Assembly: GCA_007127745.1 (NCBI GenBank)
Contig: SKYV01000062.1
Coordinates: 1 to 49,154 of the forward strand
Direction of reading: 5' to 3'
DNA: 49,154 nt
DNA from: Balneolaceae bacterium
GTDB lineage: Bacteria > Bacteroidota > Rhodothermia > Balneolales > Balneolaceae
The notes below the pieces were generated by a model. It made no database searches. It saw only the letters and a list, made by a program, of their open reading frames with translations, and was not told where the DNA came from. A program made the translations under genes and the position numbers. This document shows, in pieces, positions 1-10,314 of this stretch. The first letter of the stretch is position 1; the number at the start of each line of letters is the position of its first letter.

Positions 1-280
1 AAAATATAAAGAATACTAATCCGGCAATAAATACTTTTTTACCTTCTGAAATACCTTAAAATTGTATCGAAAAGAAATTGGTTTACTGCATTTTTTGTTA
101 GAAGTATGCATCAACAAATCCATCGTAATTTATTGTAATAATGTTTAGTTTACTTAATTATATTTAATGCAAACCAGGCAGATTTATTCCAGTTAAATCT
201 CAGCAACTTAAATATTTATTTTCTGATCATCTGTCTGAAGAAAATTTACAAACATATCTAAATATCAAGGCTATACTGTT

Positions 281-3200
281 TTGAAATCACTCGAATCCGT
301 ATTTGGACCCAACTCAGCACTTGTAGAAGAACTTTACAAACAATATCAGGATAATCCGGAAACCATTCCCAGCCATTGGAAAAACTATTTTGATGAACTG
401 GAAGGCGTGGAAGCCAAAATGCCCGAACCGGACGAAAATGGTGCGCCGGTTGCAAAGGAGAAACCTGCTCCTCCAAAAAAGGAAAAAGAGGCACCAAAAA
501 CTGAAGAACCAAAAATTCCTGAAACTGCAGATCTGCAGAAAATTAAAGGGGTATCCGCAAAAATTGTGGATAATATGGACGAGAGTGTCTATGTGCCCAC
601 TGCAACTTCACTGCGGGTGCTTCCTGTCAAAATGATGGCCGAAGACCGGGCAATTATTAACACACATTTGCTGAAAAATGGTCACCCCAAAGCCTCCTTT
701 ACACACCTGATTGCATGGGCTGTAATCAAGGCTATGGAAGAATTTCCAACGCTCAACTCTTATTACGCAAAAAAAGACGGCTCTCACCATCGTGTGGTTC
801 CCGAGAACATTAATCTCGGAATCGCCATAGACCTTGAAGGAAGAGATGGCTCCCGAAATCTTGTTGTACCCAATATCAAGGGTGTCAACGAAATGAATTT
901 TAAAGAATTTCTGTATGCCTATTCCGAGCTGATTGAAAAAGCCAGAAATGGAAATCTTGAACTCACCGACTATCAGGAAACAACCATCAGTATCACCAAT
1001 CCGGGTACAATCGGGACGGTATCGTCTGTTCCCCGGCTGATGAAAGGCCAGGGTGCGATTATTGCTACCGGTTCCATAAACTATCCGGCCGAATTTCAGT
1101 CGATGGCACAGGATGTGCTAAACCAGCTTGGCGTAAGCAAGGTGATGACTATGACCTGTACATACGACCACCGGATTATTCAGGGTGCTGAATCGGGAAT
1201 GTTCCTGAAAAAGGTTCATGACCTGCTGAACGGACAGGAAGAATTTTACCATCAAATTTTTACTGACCTGGAAATTCCTTATGAACCGTTCCCTTATGGA
1301 GATGATAAGTACGCAGGTCAGCTAAGCGGAAGAGCAAATACTCTGGAACAGGATCGCCGGGCAATTGCCGTTTGGCGGCTTATTAACATGTACCGAATGC
1401 GCGGGCATGTACTGGCCAATCTTGATCCTCTCGCTACTGAGCCCAAACAGGGACCCGAACTTGATATCGAATATTACGGGCTAACTCTTTGGGATCTGGA
1501 TCGCGAGTTTTTCTGTGACGGGTTGGGTGGCAAAAAAACTGCCAAACTGCGGGACATCCTGCAGCTCCTCAGAAATACCTACTGTGGAACCATCGGTGCT
1601 GAATATATGCACCTGCTGGATCTGGAAGAGCGCAAGTGGCTCAGAGAATCAATGGAGTCAACAACCAATACGCCTGACCTGAATAAAGAAGATCGCAGCG
1701 TAATTTTGCATAAGCTGAATCAGGCCATGGCATTTGAGCAGTTTCTACATAAAAAATATATCGGCCATAAGCGATTTTCACTGGAAGGCGCCGAGACCCT
1801 CATCCCGATGATGCACTTTTTAATCAATCGTGCGGGAGAGACTGATGTTGAAAAGTTCTTTTTGGGAATGGCACACCGGGGACGCCTGAATATTCTGGTA
1901 AACCTGATGAATAAACCGTATCGGAAAGTGTTTGCTGATTTTGAAGGAAACATCGATCCGGATACCATCCAGGGATCGGGGGATGTAAAATATCACCTGG
2001 GTTCCAAAGGATTTTATGAAACCAATAAAGGCAAAAAAATTGAAGTTGAACTCCTGCCCAATCCAAGCCACCTCGAAGCGGTAAATCCGGTAGTTGAAGG
2101 CGCTGCCCGCGCAAGCCAGGACCATAATGAAGACGAGAATGCCAAGAAAAAAATTGTTCCCCTGCTCATGCACGGTGATGCAGCTTTCGCCGGCCAGGGA
2201 GTTGTTGCTGAAACACTGAATATGTCTCAGTTGCGGGGATACGACACAGGTGGTTCCATCCACATCATCATCAACAATCAGATTGGATTTACTACCCTGC
2301 CACAGGATGCACGTTCAACCGAATACGCCTCGGATCTTGCCAAAATGATTCTCGCTCCGATTTTCCACGTAAATGGTGAGGATCCTGAATCAGCTGTTCA
2401 TGCCATCAACCTTGCCATGGATTACCGGCAAAAATTTGGCAAGGATGTGGTGATTGATCTCATCTGTTATCGAAAACATGGCCATAATGAAGGAGACGAA
2501 CCGGCATTTACTCAGCCCGGCCTTTATAAAGAAATTGAAAATCATCCAACCGTTCGGGATATATATTTGGAGGATCTGCTCAGAAAGGGAGAATTTACAG
2601 AAGAGGAGACACAGTCTATCTTCGATGATTTCGACAACCTTCTGCAGGAAGCTTTTGAAGATGCAAAAAGTACTCCTGCCCTCGAGGTTACAGACAAAAT
2701 GTTGGCACGCTCTGAAGAAAGCCAGAAAGAACGGGCAAAAATACCGGATACCACCTATCCGGAAGATGAGCTTAAAAAGATTGCCGTTCAACTCAACACA
2801 GTTCCCAAAGAGTTCGATGCCAATCCCAAACTGTTACGACAATTGGCCCTGAGAGCCGAAGCTGCAGAAAACAATGAACAAAAAATAGACTGGGGGTTTG
2901 CCGAAGCGCTTGCGTTTGGATCCCTGCTAAAAAGCGGACATACGGTACGTTTAACCGGACAGGATGCAGAACGCGGAACTTTTTCGCACCGGCACGCCGT
3001 ACTCCACGGTACAAACACGGACCAACGGTTTATACCGCTGAATAATCTGAGCGATGATCAGGCTACATTTTATCCGTACAACAGCCTGTTGAGTGAATTT
3101 GCAGCACTCGGATATGAATTTGGTTATTCCTCATCAAAGCTGGATTCCCTTGTAATCTGGGAAGCTCAATTTGGCGATTTTGTTAACGGTGCCCAAATAA

Positions 3201-3910
3201 TCATCGACCAGTTCATTTCTTCGTCTGAAGCCAAGTGGGGACAGCGCTCAGCCCTGGTTATGACTCTTCCGCACGGATATGAAGGACAAGGACCTGAACA
3301 CTCATCAGCCCGTCTGGAGAGATTTTTACAACTTTGTGCTGAAGACAACATGCAGGTAGCTAACCTAACCACACCCGCACAATATTTTCATATTCTGAGA
3401 AAACAGATCCTTCAGGAAACGAAAAAACCTTTGGTCATCATGTCTCCAAAAAGCCTGCTGAGGCACCCGATGGCAATCTGTAATGTTCAAGAGCTGGCAA
3501 CCGGCACATTCCGGCCATTTATCCCTGATCTTGAGGTTGAAGATCCAAAAACGATCGACCGGTTGGTTTTCGGTTCCGGCAAAGTTTACTACGATCTATA
3601 CAAAGAACGCGAAAATCAGGATAAATCGAATGTTGCAATCGCGAGGGTTGAACAATTTTATCCTTTCCCGGATAAAGATATAAAGAACTATCTGAAAGAG
3701 TTTAAACACGTAAAAGAAGTGGTGTGGTGCCAGGAAGAGCCTAAAAATATGGGGGCCTGGGCTTACATCAATCCGAGGCTGCAGGATATTCTTCAGAAAG
3801 GACAGAAACTCAGTTATGCCGGGCGCCAGGCCTCTGCATCTCCCGCTGCCGGACAGAAAAAAATTCACAATGCCGAACAGACAAGATTAATTAATATTGC
3901 CTTAGACTAA
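281..3910 (+). CDS. kgd: Multifunctional 2-oxoglutarate dehydrogenase E1 / decarboxylase with fused E2 succinyltransferase domain (Kgd/OdhA-like)
   Basis: 1209-aa ORF. N-terminus FGPNSALVEELYKQYQDNPETIPSHWKNYF resembles the E1 N-terminal segment. E2 core has DHRIIQGAESG. E1 region has SHLEAVNPVVEGAARA and HGDAAFAGQGVVAETLNMS. Start codon is TTG. Confidence 0.95.
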   Translation: MKSLESVFGPNSALVEELYKQYQDNPETIPSHWKNYFDELEGVEAKMPEPDENGAPVAKEKPAPPKKEKEAPKTEEPKIPETADLQKIKGVSAKIVDNMDESVYVPTATSLRVLPVKMMAEDRAIINTHLLKNGHPKASFTHLIAWAVIKAMEEFPTLNSYYAKKDGSHHRVVPENINLGIAIDLEGRDGSRNLVVPNIKGVNEMNFKEFLYAYSELIEKARNGNLELTDYQETTISITNPGTIGTVSSVPRLMKGQGAIIATGSINYPAEFQSMAQDVLNQLGVSKVMTMTCTYDHRIIQGAESGMFLKKVHDLLNGQEEFYHQIFTDLEIPYEPFPYGDDKYAGQLSGRANTLEQDRRAIAVWRLINMYRMRGHVLANLDPLATEPKQGPELDIEYYGLTLWDLDREFFCDGLGGKKTAKLRDILQLLRNTYCGTIGAEYMHLLDLEERKWLRESMESTTNTPDLNKEDRSVILHKLNQAMAFEQFLHKKYIGHKRFSLEGAETLIPMMHFLINRAGETDVEKFFLGMAHRGRLNILVNLMNKPYRKVFADFEGNIDPDTIQGSGDVKYHLGSKGFYETNKGKKIEVELLPNPSHLEAVNPVVEGAARASQDHNEDENAKKKIVPLLMHGDAAFAGQGVVAETLNMSQLRGYDTGGSIHIIINNQIGFTTLPQDARSTEYASDLAKMILAPIFHVNGEDPESAVHAINLAMDYRQKFGKDVVIDLICYRKHGHNEGDEPAFTQPGLYKEIENHPTVRDIYLEDLLRKGEFTEEETQSIFDDFDNLLQEAFEDAKSTPALEVTDKMLARSEESQKERAKIPDTTYPEDELKKIAVQLNTVPKEFDANPKLLRQLALRAEAAENNEQKIDWGFAEALAFGSLLKSGHTVRLTGQDAERGTFSHRHAVLHGTNTDQRFIPLNNLSDDQATFYPYNSLLSEFAALGYEFGYSSSKLDSLVIWEAQFGDFVNGAQIIIDQFISSSEAKWGQRSALVMTLPHGYEGQGPEHSSARLERFLQLCAEDNMQVANLTTPAQYFHILRKQILQETKKPLVIMSPKSLLRHPMAICNVQELATGTFRPFIPDLEVEDPKTIDRLVFGSGKVYYDLYKERENQDKSNVAIARVEQFYPFPDKDIKNYLKEFKHVKEVVWCQEEPKNMGAWAYINPRLQDILQKGQKLSYAGRQASASPAAGQKKIHNAEQTRLINIALD

Positions 3911-3913
3911 AGC

Positions 3914-3953
3914 AAAAAAAGGCAGCTTATATATACGTTAGCTGCCTTTTTAC
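3914..3953 (+). terminator. Rho-independent terminator after kgd
   Basis: AAAAAAAGGCAGCT...AGCTGCCTTTTTACTTTTTTT inverted repeat plus T-run. Confidence 0.8.
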
Positions 3954-4016
3954 TTTTTTTTGAACCTCTTTGTCGAGTTCAGAGAACAGAATTTTTTTTA
4001 AGTCCTGACTCTTCTT

Positions 4017-4916
4017 CTATCTCAAACCATTCGGCATACCTTTGCAAATTCTGCTGACTGCATCATGGCTGTGCAGACTTTCCAGGTGAGCGCATCGTAC
4101 CACAAAGTCCTTTATTCGCATTTCGTCATCCAGCACTTCATACAACAGGCGGGCGGCATCTTCTACAAACTTTTGATATGCACCGTTCATTTCAGCGAAA
4201 GCCTGTTCATCCTCCCGTTTCACTATTACCTGAGTTTCGGTTTTCAGCGCTTCACGGCAAAGGTGAACCAACTCATCCACAAACATTTCCTGGTTCATCT
4301 GAACTGTTACATTCGCAACACTTCTCTGGCTATGGGGAATGGCAGCAACATCACGGGTTTCCCGGGCATGTTCGGCCAATTCGTACGAACAGGGGCAGGC
4401 ACTGCTGTATTCAAAATCGAGATGAACAAAGCTTGTAAAGCGATCATATTCGTCCATTTTTCCTTCAATAGCAACTCTGTAATATTGATACCCTTCATTT
4501 TCAGAGCGAAGACTTTTCATCACCATCGGATAGTTATAACTGAGTTGCAAAAATGCAGTATGGCTCTCAAGATCATCCTTATAAGCCCGAAGAACTTCTT
4601 CAAGTTTGTCCGGATGAAAGACATCGTCTTTGAACTTGTAAAAGGTCCGCATGATGCGCCCCATGTTGATTCCTTTCTTGCCCGCGTCGAGTCCAACATA
4701 TCCATCAACAGACGTTTCAAGCGTCAACAATTCCCCCGACGGTGTAGGATACTTTAATGGCATTTTAAAATTGGAAATCCCAACTTGTTGAATGGGTACA
4801 TCTGCACCTTCAATCGATGAGGCCGGTCCGTTTTGAAGATCCGGTAAACTGTCTTTGTACTGTTCGTTAACTACAAACGTAGGGTCATAAAACCTTTTCA
4901 AGCTTGTGGTAATCAT
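4017..4916 (-). CDS. folE2: GTP cyclohydrolase I type IB (FolE2)
   Basis: 299 aa; [20 protein letters not shown] and [14 protein letters not shown] motifs typical of FolE2. Confidence 0.9.
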   Translation of the reverse strand: MITTSLKRFYDPTFVVNEQYKDSLPDLQNGPASSIEGADVPIQQVGISNFKMPLKYPTPSGELLTLETSVDGYVGLDAGKKGINMGRIMRTFYKFKDDVFHPDKLEEVLRAYKDDLESHTAFLQLSYNYPMVMKSLRSENEGYQYYRVAIEGKMDEYDRFTSFVHLDFEYSSACPCSYELAEHARETRDVAAIPHSQRSVANVTVQMNQEMFVDELVHLCREALKTETQVIVKREDEQAFAEMNGAYQKFVEDAARLLYEVLDDEMRIKDFVVRCAHLESLHSHDAVSRICKGMPNGLR

Positions 4917-4942
4917 ATCATGTTAAATAGTTAGATAATAAA

Positions 4943-5371
4943 TTATGTTCGGTCAGGACAATACTCAGCAAAATTTCGTTCCGTCTCATAGAGTTTTACT
5001 GAATGCAATCTGGAATTACCATATGCAGCCTGATTAACGGAATGTTCCAGTTCTTTGAAAAATACCCTGCAAAGGTTTTCGGTAGATGGGATCACATCAT
5101 TTAGAAAAGGCACTTCAAGATTCAGGTTTTTATGATCACAGGGATCCAAAATTTTTTCACTTATAATGGCTTTGAGATCCGATAGATCAATAACATATCC
5201 CGTTTCGGGATTTGGTTGTCCGGCAACTGTTACTTCAATTGTGTAGTTGTGACCATGCCAGTTTGGATTATTGCATTTTCCAAATGTTTTCCGGTTCCAT
5301 TCATCCGATTTATCGGGATTGTGAAGCCTGTGCGAAGCATTAAAATGTACTTTTCGTGTTACGAAAATCAA
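4943..5371 (-). CDS. 6-pyruvoyl-tetrahydropterin synthase / QueD superfamily protein
   Basis: 142 aa; FGKCNNPNWHGHNY, DPCDHKNLNLEVPFLNDVIPSTENL. Confidence 0.9.
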   Translation of the reverse strand: MIFVTRKVHFNASHRLHNPDKSDEWNRKTFGKCNNPNWHGHNYTIEVTVAGQPNPETGYVIDLSDLKAIISEKILDPCDHKNLNLEVPFLNDVIPSTENLCRVFFKELEHSVNQAAYGNSRLHSVKLYETERNFAEYCPDRT

Positions 5372-5581
5372 ATCAGGATATGTTAGTTTCGGATAAACAG
5401 ATAATACACTGTTATCAGGTTCTGGGTTTGTGTATAAACAAACATGCTAATTTTTATGGAAACAAAACTATAGTTTTAATTCCGGAAGTATAACACGGAA
5501 ATCAGGCATACGGTTCCTGTTTTTTTGAAGAATCAGATACAGGCTGTAACTAATTACGATAGAAGAATATATACGTACCGG

Positions 5582-7651
5582 TCAGTTGTTTTTGGACTCC
5601 TCATCACCAGTATCCAGCTCCAATTGGGCATCATCCCTCTCCTTCTTTTTTTTCTTCTTTGCAGAGGCTGCACCATTCGATTTATTAATTTCTTCTTCGG
5701 ATGATGAGTCATCAAAGATACCTTCGGGATAGTTTCCATTCGGACGGTCTCCGAGCATATCTCGCAATTCATGATGATTGAGTACCTCTTTGTCAAGCAG
5801 GGTTTCTGCCATCTCTTCAAGTTTTGTCCGGTGTTTTTTGAGCAGCTCCAGCGTTTTCCTGTAATTTTTTTGTATAATATTGCGAACTGCCTGGTCAATT
5901 TTTTGAGCGGTATTCTCCGAATATTTTTTGTTAAACCCGTAGCTACCCTCTGCATTACTCGAATCTTTCAGTGAGATGTAACCCAGCTCATCACTCATTC
6001 CGTATTCCGCAACCATGGCAAAGGCCATATTGGTTACTCTTTCAAGATCATTTTGTGCTCCTGTAGATATTTTTCCGAAAATAATCTCTTCAGCCACCCG
6101 GCCGCCGAGCAGAGCACAGATTTTATCGTCCAGTTCCTCAGTGGTCATCAAAAAACGATCTTCGAGCGGTGTTTGCAGGGTGTACCCAAGAGCTGCAAAA
6201 CCACGTGGAACAATGCTTACTTTCAGTACGGGATCCGTATATTTGAGCATCCAGCCAACAATTGCATGCCCGGATTCATGAAAAGCCACAATTTTACGTT
6301 CGTTCGGGCTAATTAACTTATTTTTCTTCTCCAGGCCGGCTACCACCCTTTCAATGGCATCCTGGAAATCTTCCATTTCAACTTTGTCTTTGTCTCTCCG
6401 GGCGGCAAAAAGGGCTGCTTCGTTACAGAGATTTGCCAATTCAGCACCTGCAAAACCTGGTGTTTGTGATGCAAGAACTTTCAGGTCTATGTTTTCTGAT
6501 AGTTCAAGCTTTCGGGAGTGAACTTCCAGAACCTGCATTCGGCCTTTTAAGTCGGGCTTGTCGATTAGTATCTGCCGGTCGAATCTGCCGGGGCGAAGCA
6601 GTGCGGAATCCAGAATATCAGGGCGGTTGGTGGCCGCCATAATGATGACTCCTTTATCCGAGTTAAACCCGTCCATTTCACTTAAAAGTTGATTCAAGGT
6701 GTTTTCCCGCTCATCATTCGAACTCATTTGCATACCGCGGCCCCTTGTTCTCCCGATGGAGTCAATTTCATCAATAAATACAATACATGGAGCTTTCTCT
6801 TTTGCCTGTTTAAAAAGATCGCGCACACGAGCTGCGCCCACACCTACAAACATCTCTACAAAATCGGAGCCACTCAAAGAAAAGAATGGAACATCGGCTT
6901 CACCGGCTGTTGCTTTGGCAAGCAATGTTTTTCCGGTTCCGGGAGGTCCAACCAATAGCACTCCCTTCGGTAAAATGCCCCCGAGTTTCGTAAATTTTTG
7001 TGGACTACTCAAAAATTCAACAACCTCTTCAACTTCTGCCTTGGCTTCTTCCAATCCGGCAACATCTTTAAAAGATACTTTGCTTTCAGCCTGTTTATCG
7101 TAGAGTGAAGCTTTGTTTTTCCCGATATTGAGCACCTGCTGTCCGGGATTCATTCGCCTGAATATGAAAATCCAGAAGGCAATAATCAGTGCAATAGGAA
7201 TGAGCCAGATAAAAATTCCGCTAAACCAGTCTTCCTCAATTCTGACGTCGTAAACAACTCCATGCTGGTCAAGCAGTGCGCGAACCTCGTCTCCCTCAAG
7301 CATGGTAGTCGTAAATCTCTCCGTCCCCGTATCAGACCGTTCCCAGCGATTTTCACTCTCTTGCGGCCGATCTGCGATACCCTCTTCAAATGCTTTCTCA
7401 GAGTAGATACCTTCAATTTCAACGTTGTTGGTGATGGTAATCTCCTCAATATATTCATTTTGTACATAGTTGAGGAATTCACTGTATTTAATTCTTTCTG
7501 AAGATTCGCTTGGAATAAAATAGAGATTGAATCCAATGAGAACTAAAAACAGAACAACATAAATCCAAATAGGAAATTTCGGGGCTTTTTTTTCACCCTT
7601 TTTTCCTTCGTTGTCAGATGATTTTTTTTGTGGAAAAGGTTTTTTCGCCAT
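5582..7651 (-). CDS. ftsH: ATP-dependent zinc metalloprotease FtsH
   Basis: 689 aa; Walker [14 protein letters not shown], Walker [18 protein letters not shown] zinc motif, N-terminal TM segments. Confidence 0.98.
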   Translation of the reverse strand: MAKKPFPQKKSSDNEGKKGEKKAPKFPIWIYVVLFLVLIGFNLYFIPSESSERIKYSEFLNYVQNEYIEEITITNNVEIEGIYSEKAFEEGIADRPQESENRWERSDTGTERFTTTMLEGDEVRALLDQHGVVYDVRIEEDWFSGIFIWLIPIALIIAFWIFIFRRMNPGQQVLNIGKNKASLYDKQAESKVSFKDVAGLEEAKAEVEEVVEFLSSPQKFTKLGGILPKGVLLVGPPGTGKTLLAKATAGEADVPFFSLSGSDFVEMFVGVGAARVRDLFKQAKEKAPCIVFIDEIDSIGRTRGRGMQMSSNDERENTLNQLLSEMDGFNSDKGVIIMAATNRPDILDSALLRPGRFDRQILIDKPDLKGRMQVLEVHSRKLELSENIDLKVLASQTPGFAGAELANLCNEAALFAARRDKDKVEMEDFQDAIERVVAGLEKKNKLISPNERKIVAFHESGHAIVGWMLKYTDPVLKVSIVPRGFAALGYTLQTPLEDRFLMTTEELDDKICALLGGRVAEEIIFGKISTGAQNDLERVTNMAFAMVAEYGMSDELGYISLKDSSNAEGSYGFNKKYSENTAQKIDQAVRNIIQKNYRKTLELLKKHRTKLEEMAETLLDKEVLNHHELRDMLGDRPNGNYPEGIFDDSSSEEEINKSNGAASAKKKKKKERDDAQLELDTGDEESKNN

Positions 7652-7893
7652 TTTGAATACTTAGATAACAAAAGAGCATTAAATATACTCTTTTTTGAGA
7701 AATTCTGCGTAATTGTATAAAAGATAAATTATTGTGACCGACTCAGATTCAGAAAAGAGACAGAATTATTAGGCCAACAATCTGAAATGATTCTTGATTC
7801 CATTAAAATTAAAATATCCATCAAATTTGAGTAGCGGTGCGGATGCGTATTCTGAAAACGAAATTTAATCCAATTTATTGACAATTTATAAGC

Positions 7894-8928
7894 TTAAGAT
7901 TCATTCAGATCAATTTTAATGGTTTCTCCTTCACCTGTATTAATTTTCAATGCTTTGTATTGATTAGTCATTTTTCCAATGACAGCAAAATCATCGAAGG
8001 TTTCTCTGAATTTTTCAATCATCGCCTCTTCCATAGTGAAAAGCATCTCATAATCCTCTCCTCCGTAAAACACATATTTATCTACATCCTCTTTCATCTC
8101 ATCTGCTACTTTACGTGTATCGAGCGATATGGGAATAGCCGGAGAATATAACTCGGTGCCGAGACCGGATGATTCCGCAACTGATTTCAAATCAGCCATC
8201 AGGCCTTGGGTGAGATCAATCATGGCAGATGGCTTAATGCCTGATTGTAGAATAGCTTCAGTAAAGTCTTTTCGCGCAACCGGTAGAAGCTGACGTTTAA
8301 CAACATACTCATAATCAACAATATCTGGCTGAAAACTTTCAGTTTCATGCTCCTGCCAGTGTTTTTTTTCACGCATTAAAATTCGAAGACCGGCAAGTGC
8401 AGAACCGAGATCTCCAGTCACACAGATAATGTCACTATCTTTAGCTGTGTTTCTAAAAACTAATTCCTTCTCTTGTGCCGCCCCTAATGCAGTAACAGAA
8501 ACTGATAGTATCTGGTGAGATGCAGTTGTGTCTCCACCCGAAACCTGCACATGATAGTCTTTAGCAGCCGAATCTATTCCTTTATAGAGCTGCTCGATCA
8601 TCTGAACCGAGTATTTATTCGGAATAGCGATGTTGACCAGTAATTGAACCGGCTCGGCATTCATTGCATAAATATCACTAACTGCCGATGTTACCAGCTT
8701 ATATCCAAGATGGTGTAGTGGTGTATATGTTACATCGAAATGAACACCTTCCAGAAATATTTCACTTGTTGCACAAGAGACCGTCCCCTGCTTGTTTTTA
8801 TAAATAGCGGTATCATCTCCAATACCCTTAATAATTTCATCTCTTTCACTACCGTGGTAAGATGATAACTTTTTAATTAAGGAGGTAAACCCAATCTCTT
8901 TTATTTCCTGAAAATTATCCTTGCTCAT
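7894..8928 (-). CDS. thiL: Thiamine-monophosphate kinase (ThiL-like)
   Basis: 344 aa; GIGDDTAIY, EGVHFDVTYTPLHHLGYK, SGGDTT, VTGDLGSALAGL, YGGEDYEMLF. Confidence 0.87.
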   Translation of the reverse strand: MSKDNFQEIKEIGFTSLIKKLSSYHGSERDEIIKGIGDDTAIYKNKQGTVSCATSEIFLEGVHFDVTYTPLHHLGYKLVTSAVSDIYAMNAEPVQLLVNIAIPNKYSVQMIEQLYKGIDSAAKDYHVQVSGGDTTASHQILSVSVTALGAAQEKELVFRNTAKDSDIICVTGDLGSALAGLRILMREKKHWQEHETESFQPDIVDYEYVVKRQLLPVARKDFTEAILQSGIKPSAMIDLTQGLMADLKSVAESSGLGTELYSPAIPISLDTRKVADEMKEDVDKYVFYGGEDYEMLFTMEEAMIEKFRETFDDFAVIGKMTNQYKALKINTGEGETIKIDLNES

Positions 8929-8931
8929 AAT

Positions 8932-8975
8932 AAAAAAGGCATTTACCCCGAATTTCGGAGCAGATGCCTTTTAAA
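8932..8975 (-). terminator. Terminator-like inverted repeat downstream of the exbD gene
   Basis: AAAAAAGGCAT...ATGCCTTTT inverted repeat between thiL start and exbD stop. Confidence 0.65.
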
Positions 8976-9004
8976 AATTTGTATTTTAAAACTGAAATGT
9001 TAGG

Positions 9005-9451
9005 TTACATTTGCCGTCTTGTAGAATAGTTAATTCGCAGTGTACCTGCGTGCCGGAGTTCCTGTTGAACATCCGTTATGATTCCGAACTCGGAATCTCT
9101 GTCAACCCTGAGGGAGACAATCAATCGGGGTTGTTCAAGGAGTTTATCGTACATTATGTTACGAATTGCTCCGATATCGTCCACAAGGGCGTCATCTATC
9201 TGAACTCTGGTTTCGCCAATTCGTCCACCACCTAATCTTTCGGGGCCAATGTAAACATAGCTTACCAGTCTTTTTTGTTCGATTTTTTCAATATTTTCAG
9301 CTGCTGTATAATCTATCTGAACCTGTAATTCCACTTCACGGAGCACCGTGGTAACCATGAAGAAAATCAGAAGCATAAATACAACATCCGGCATAGCAGA
9401 AGTTGGAACACTCTGCTTTGTCTTAGCTTGTTTCTTTTGAAATTTAGACAT
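9005..9451 (-). CDS. exbD: ExbD/TolR family protein (second copy)
   Basis: 148 aa; single N-terminal TM with TSAMPDVVFMLLIFFMVTT, ExbD core. Confidence 0.9.
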   Translation of the reverse strand: MSKFQKKQAKTKQSVPTSAMPDVVFMLLIFFMVTTVLREVELQVQIDYTAAENIEKIEQKRLVSYVYIGPERLGGGRIGETRVQIDDALVDDIGAIRNIMYDKLLEQPRLIVSLRVDRDSEFGIITDVQQELRHAGTLRINYSTRRQM

Positions 9452-9456
9452 AAGAA

Positions 9457-9996
9457 TTATCCTTCGTCAGGTTCAGCGATTGAAATTTTCTTGGGGTACA
9501 TTTCCTGAATTTCCGCTCTGCGTTCACTACCCTGTTCAAGTGAGCTAAACGGCACACCGAATCGCTCCATGGAAGCTTCATGTCTTAACTCTTCATAAGC
9601 TCCCATCACTTCATCAAGCATGTCGATGTATACGTTATAGGGTGTTCGCCTGTCGGTCTTAATGGAAACAATTGCATCATCAGGTGATTCCGAAAGTTCA
9701 GGATCAGCACCATGATTGTCAATAAACCGTTTTACCTGATCTCTGACATTTGCAATAGCTGCAGGTTGTTCATTAATCAGAACCATACCCTGAGCGTTAA
9801 CGAGAATATTCATCAGGTTTCTTTCCCGAACCGGTGGCGGTTCTATGTCATCAGGAATCGGGGGTAAAATCAGTCCGATTCCTGTATCAACATCAATAGT
9901 TGTTACAACAAGAAAGAAAACCAGAAGCAAAAATGCGATGTCAGCGAGTGACGACATTGGAATTTCAGCGTCGTCTCTGGTACGTTTCTTTAGCAT
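9457..9996 (-). CDS. exbD: ExbD/TolR family protein (first copy)
   Basis: 179 aa; IPMSSLADIAFLLLVFFLVVTT with the conserved Asp in the TM. Confidence 0.92.
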   Translation of the reverse strand: MLKKRTRDDAEIPMSSLADIAFLLLVFFLVVTTIDVDTGIGLILPPIPDDIEPPPVRERNLMNILVNAQGMVLINEQPAAIANVRDQVKRFIDNHGADPELSESPDDAIVSIKTDRRTPYNVYIDMLDEVMGAYEELRHEASMERFGVPFSSLEQGSERRAEIQEMYPKKISIAEPDEG

Positions 9997-10002
9997 AATA
10001 TT

Positions 10003-10272
10003 TTAAAATTTGAAAGTTCCTCGGGTACCGGTTAAAACAATAGCAAGCGCCATAAAAGACATCATAACAACCATAGTTGCCACACCTGCCTCGCTGAATG
10101 TACCAAGAATCCCATAAAAAATTGCAAAAATGACAACCGGAACAATCATTACAATAACCTTCTTGAATTCCGATTTTCCATTTATAACATTCCGGACTCC
10201 CGAAATTGCTATTCCAATTACTCCGATACCCATCAGGGCTAATGCAAAACCTATTGCGATATTATCAATCAT
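10003..10272 (-). CDS. Small integral membrane protein in exbB-exbD operon, unknown function
   Basis: 89 aa, highly hydrophobic, tightly spaced between exbB and exbD. Confidence 0.8.
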   Translation of the reverse strand: MIDNIAIGFALALMGIGVIGIAISGVRNVINGKSEFKKVIVMIVPVVIFAIFYGILGTFSEAGVATMVVMMSFMALAIVLTGTRGTFKF

Positions 10273-10314
10273 ATACTTATACCTACTTAAGGTTAAAATT
10301 AATTATGCAAACCA

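Noticed and set aside
1-280. Possible tRNA or truncated upstream gene at the left edge
   Set aside because: AT-rich with no cloverleaf-like pattern and no supported ORF.
1820-2263. 147-aa minus-strand ORF, with others at 1824-2114, 2390-2791 and 2788-3018
   Set aside because: All antisense or out of frame within the strongly supported kgd gene; no domain signature.
4065-4757. 230-aa + strand ORF
   Set aside because: Entirely antisense to folE2 with no recognisable domain; overlapping-frame artefact.
6699-7103. 134-aa + strand ORF, with 6433-6642 and 6015-6281
   Set aside because: Shadow frames antisense to ftsH.
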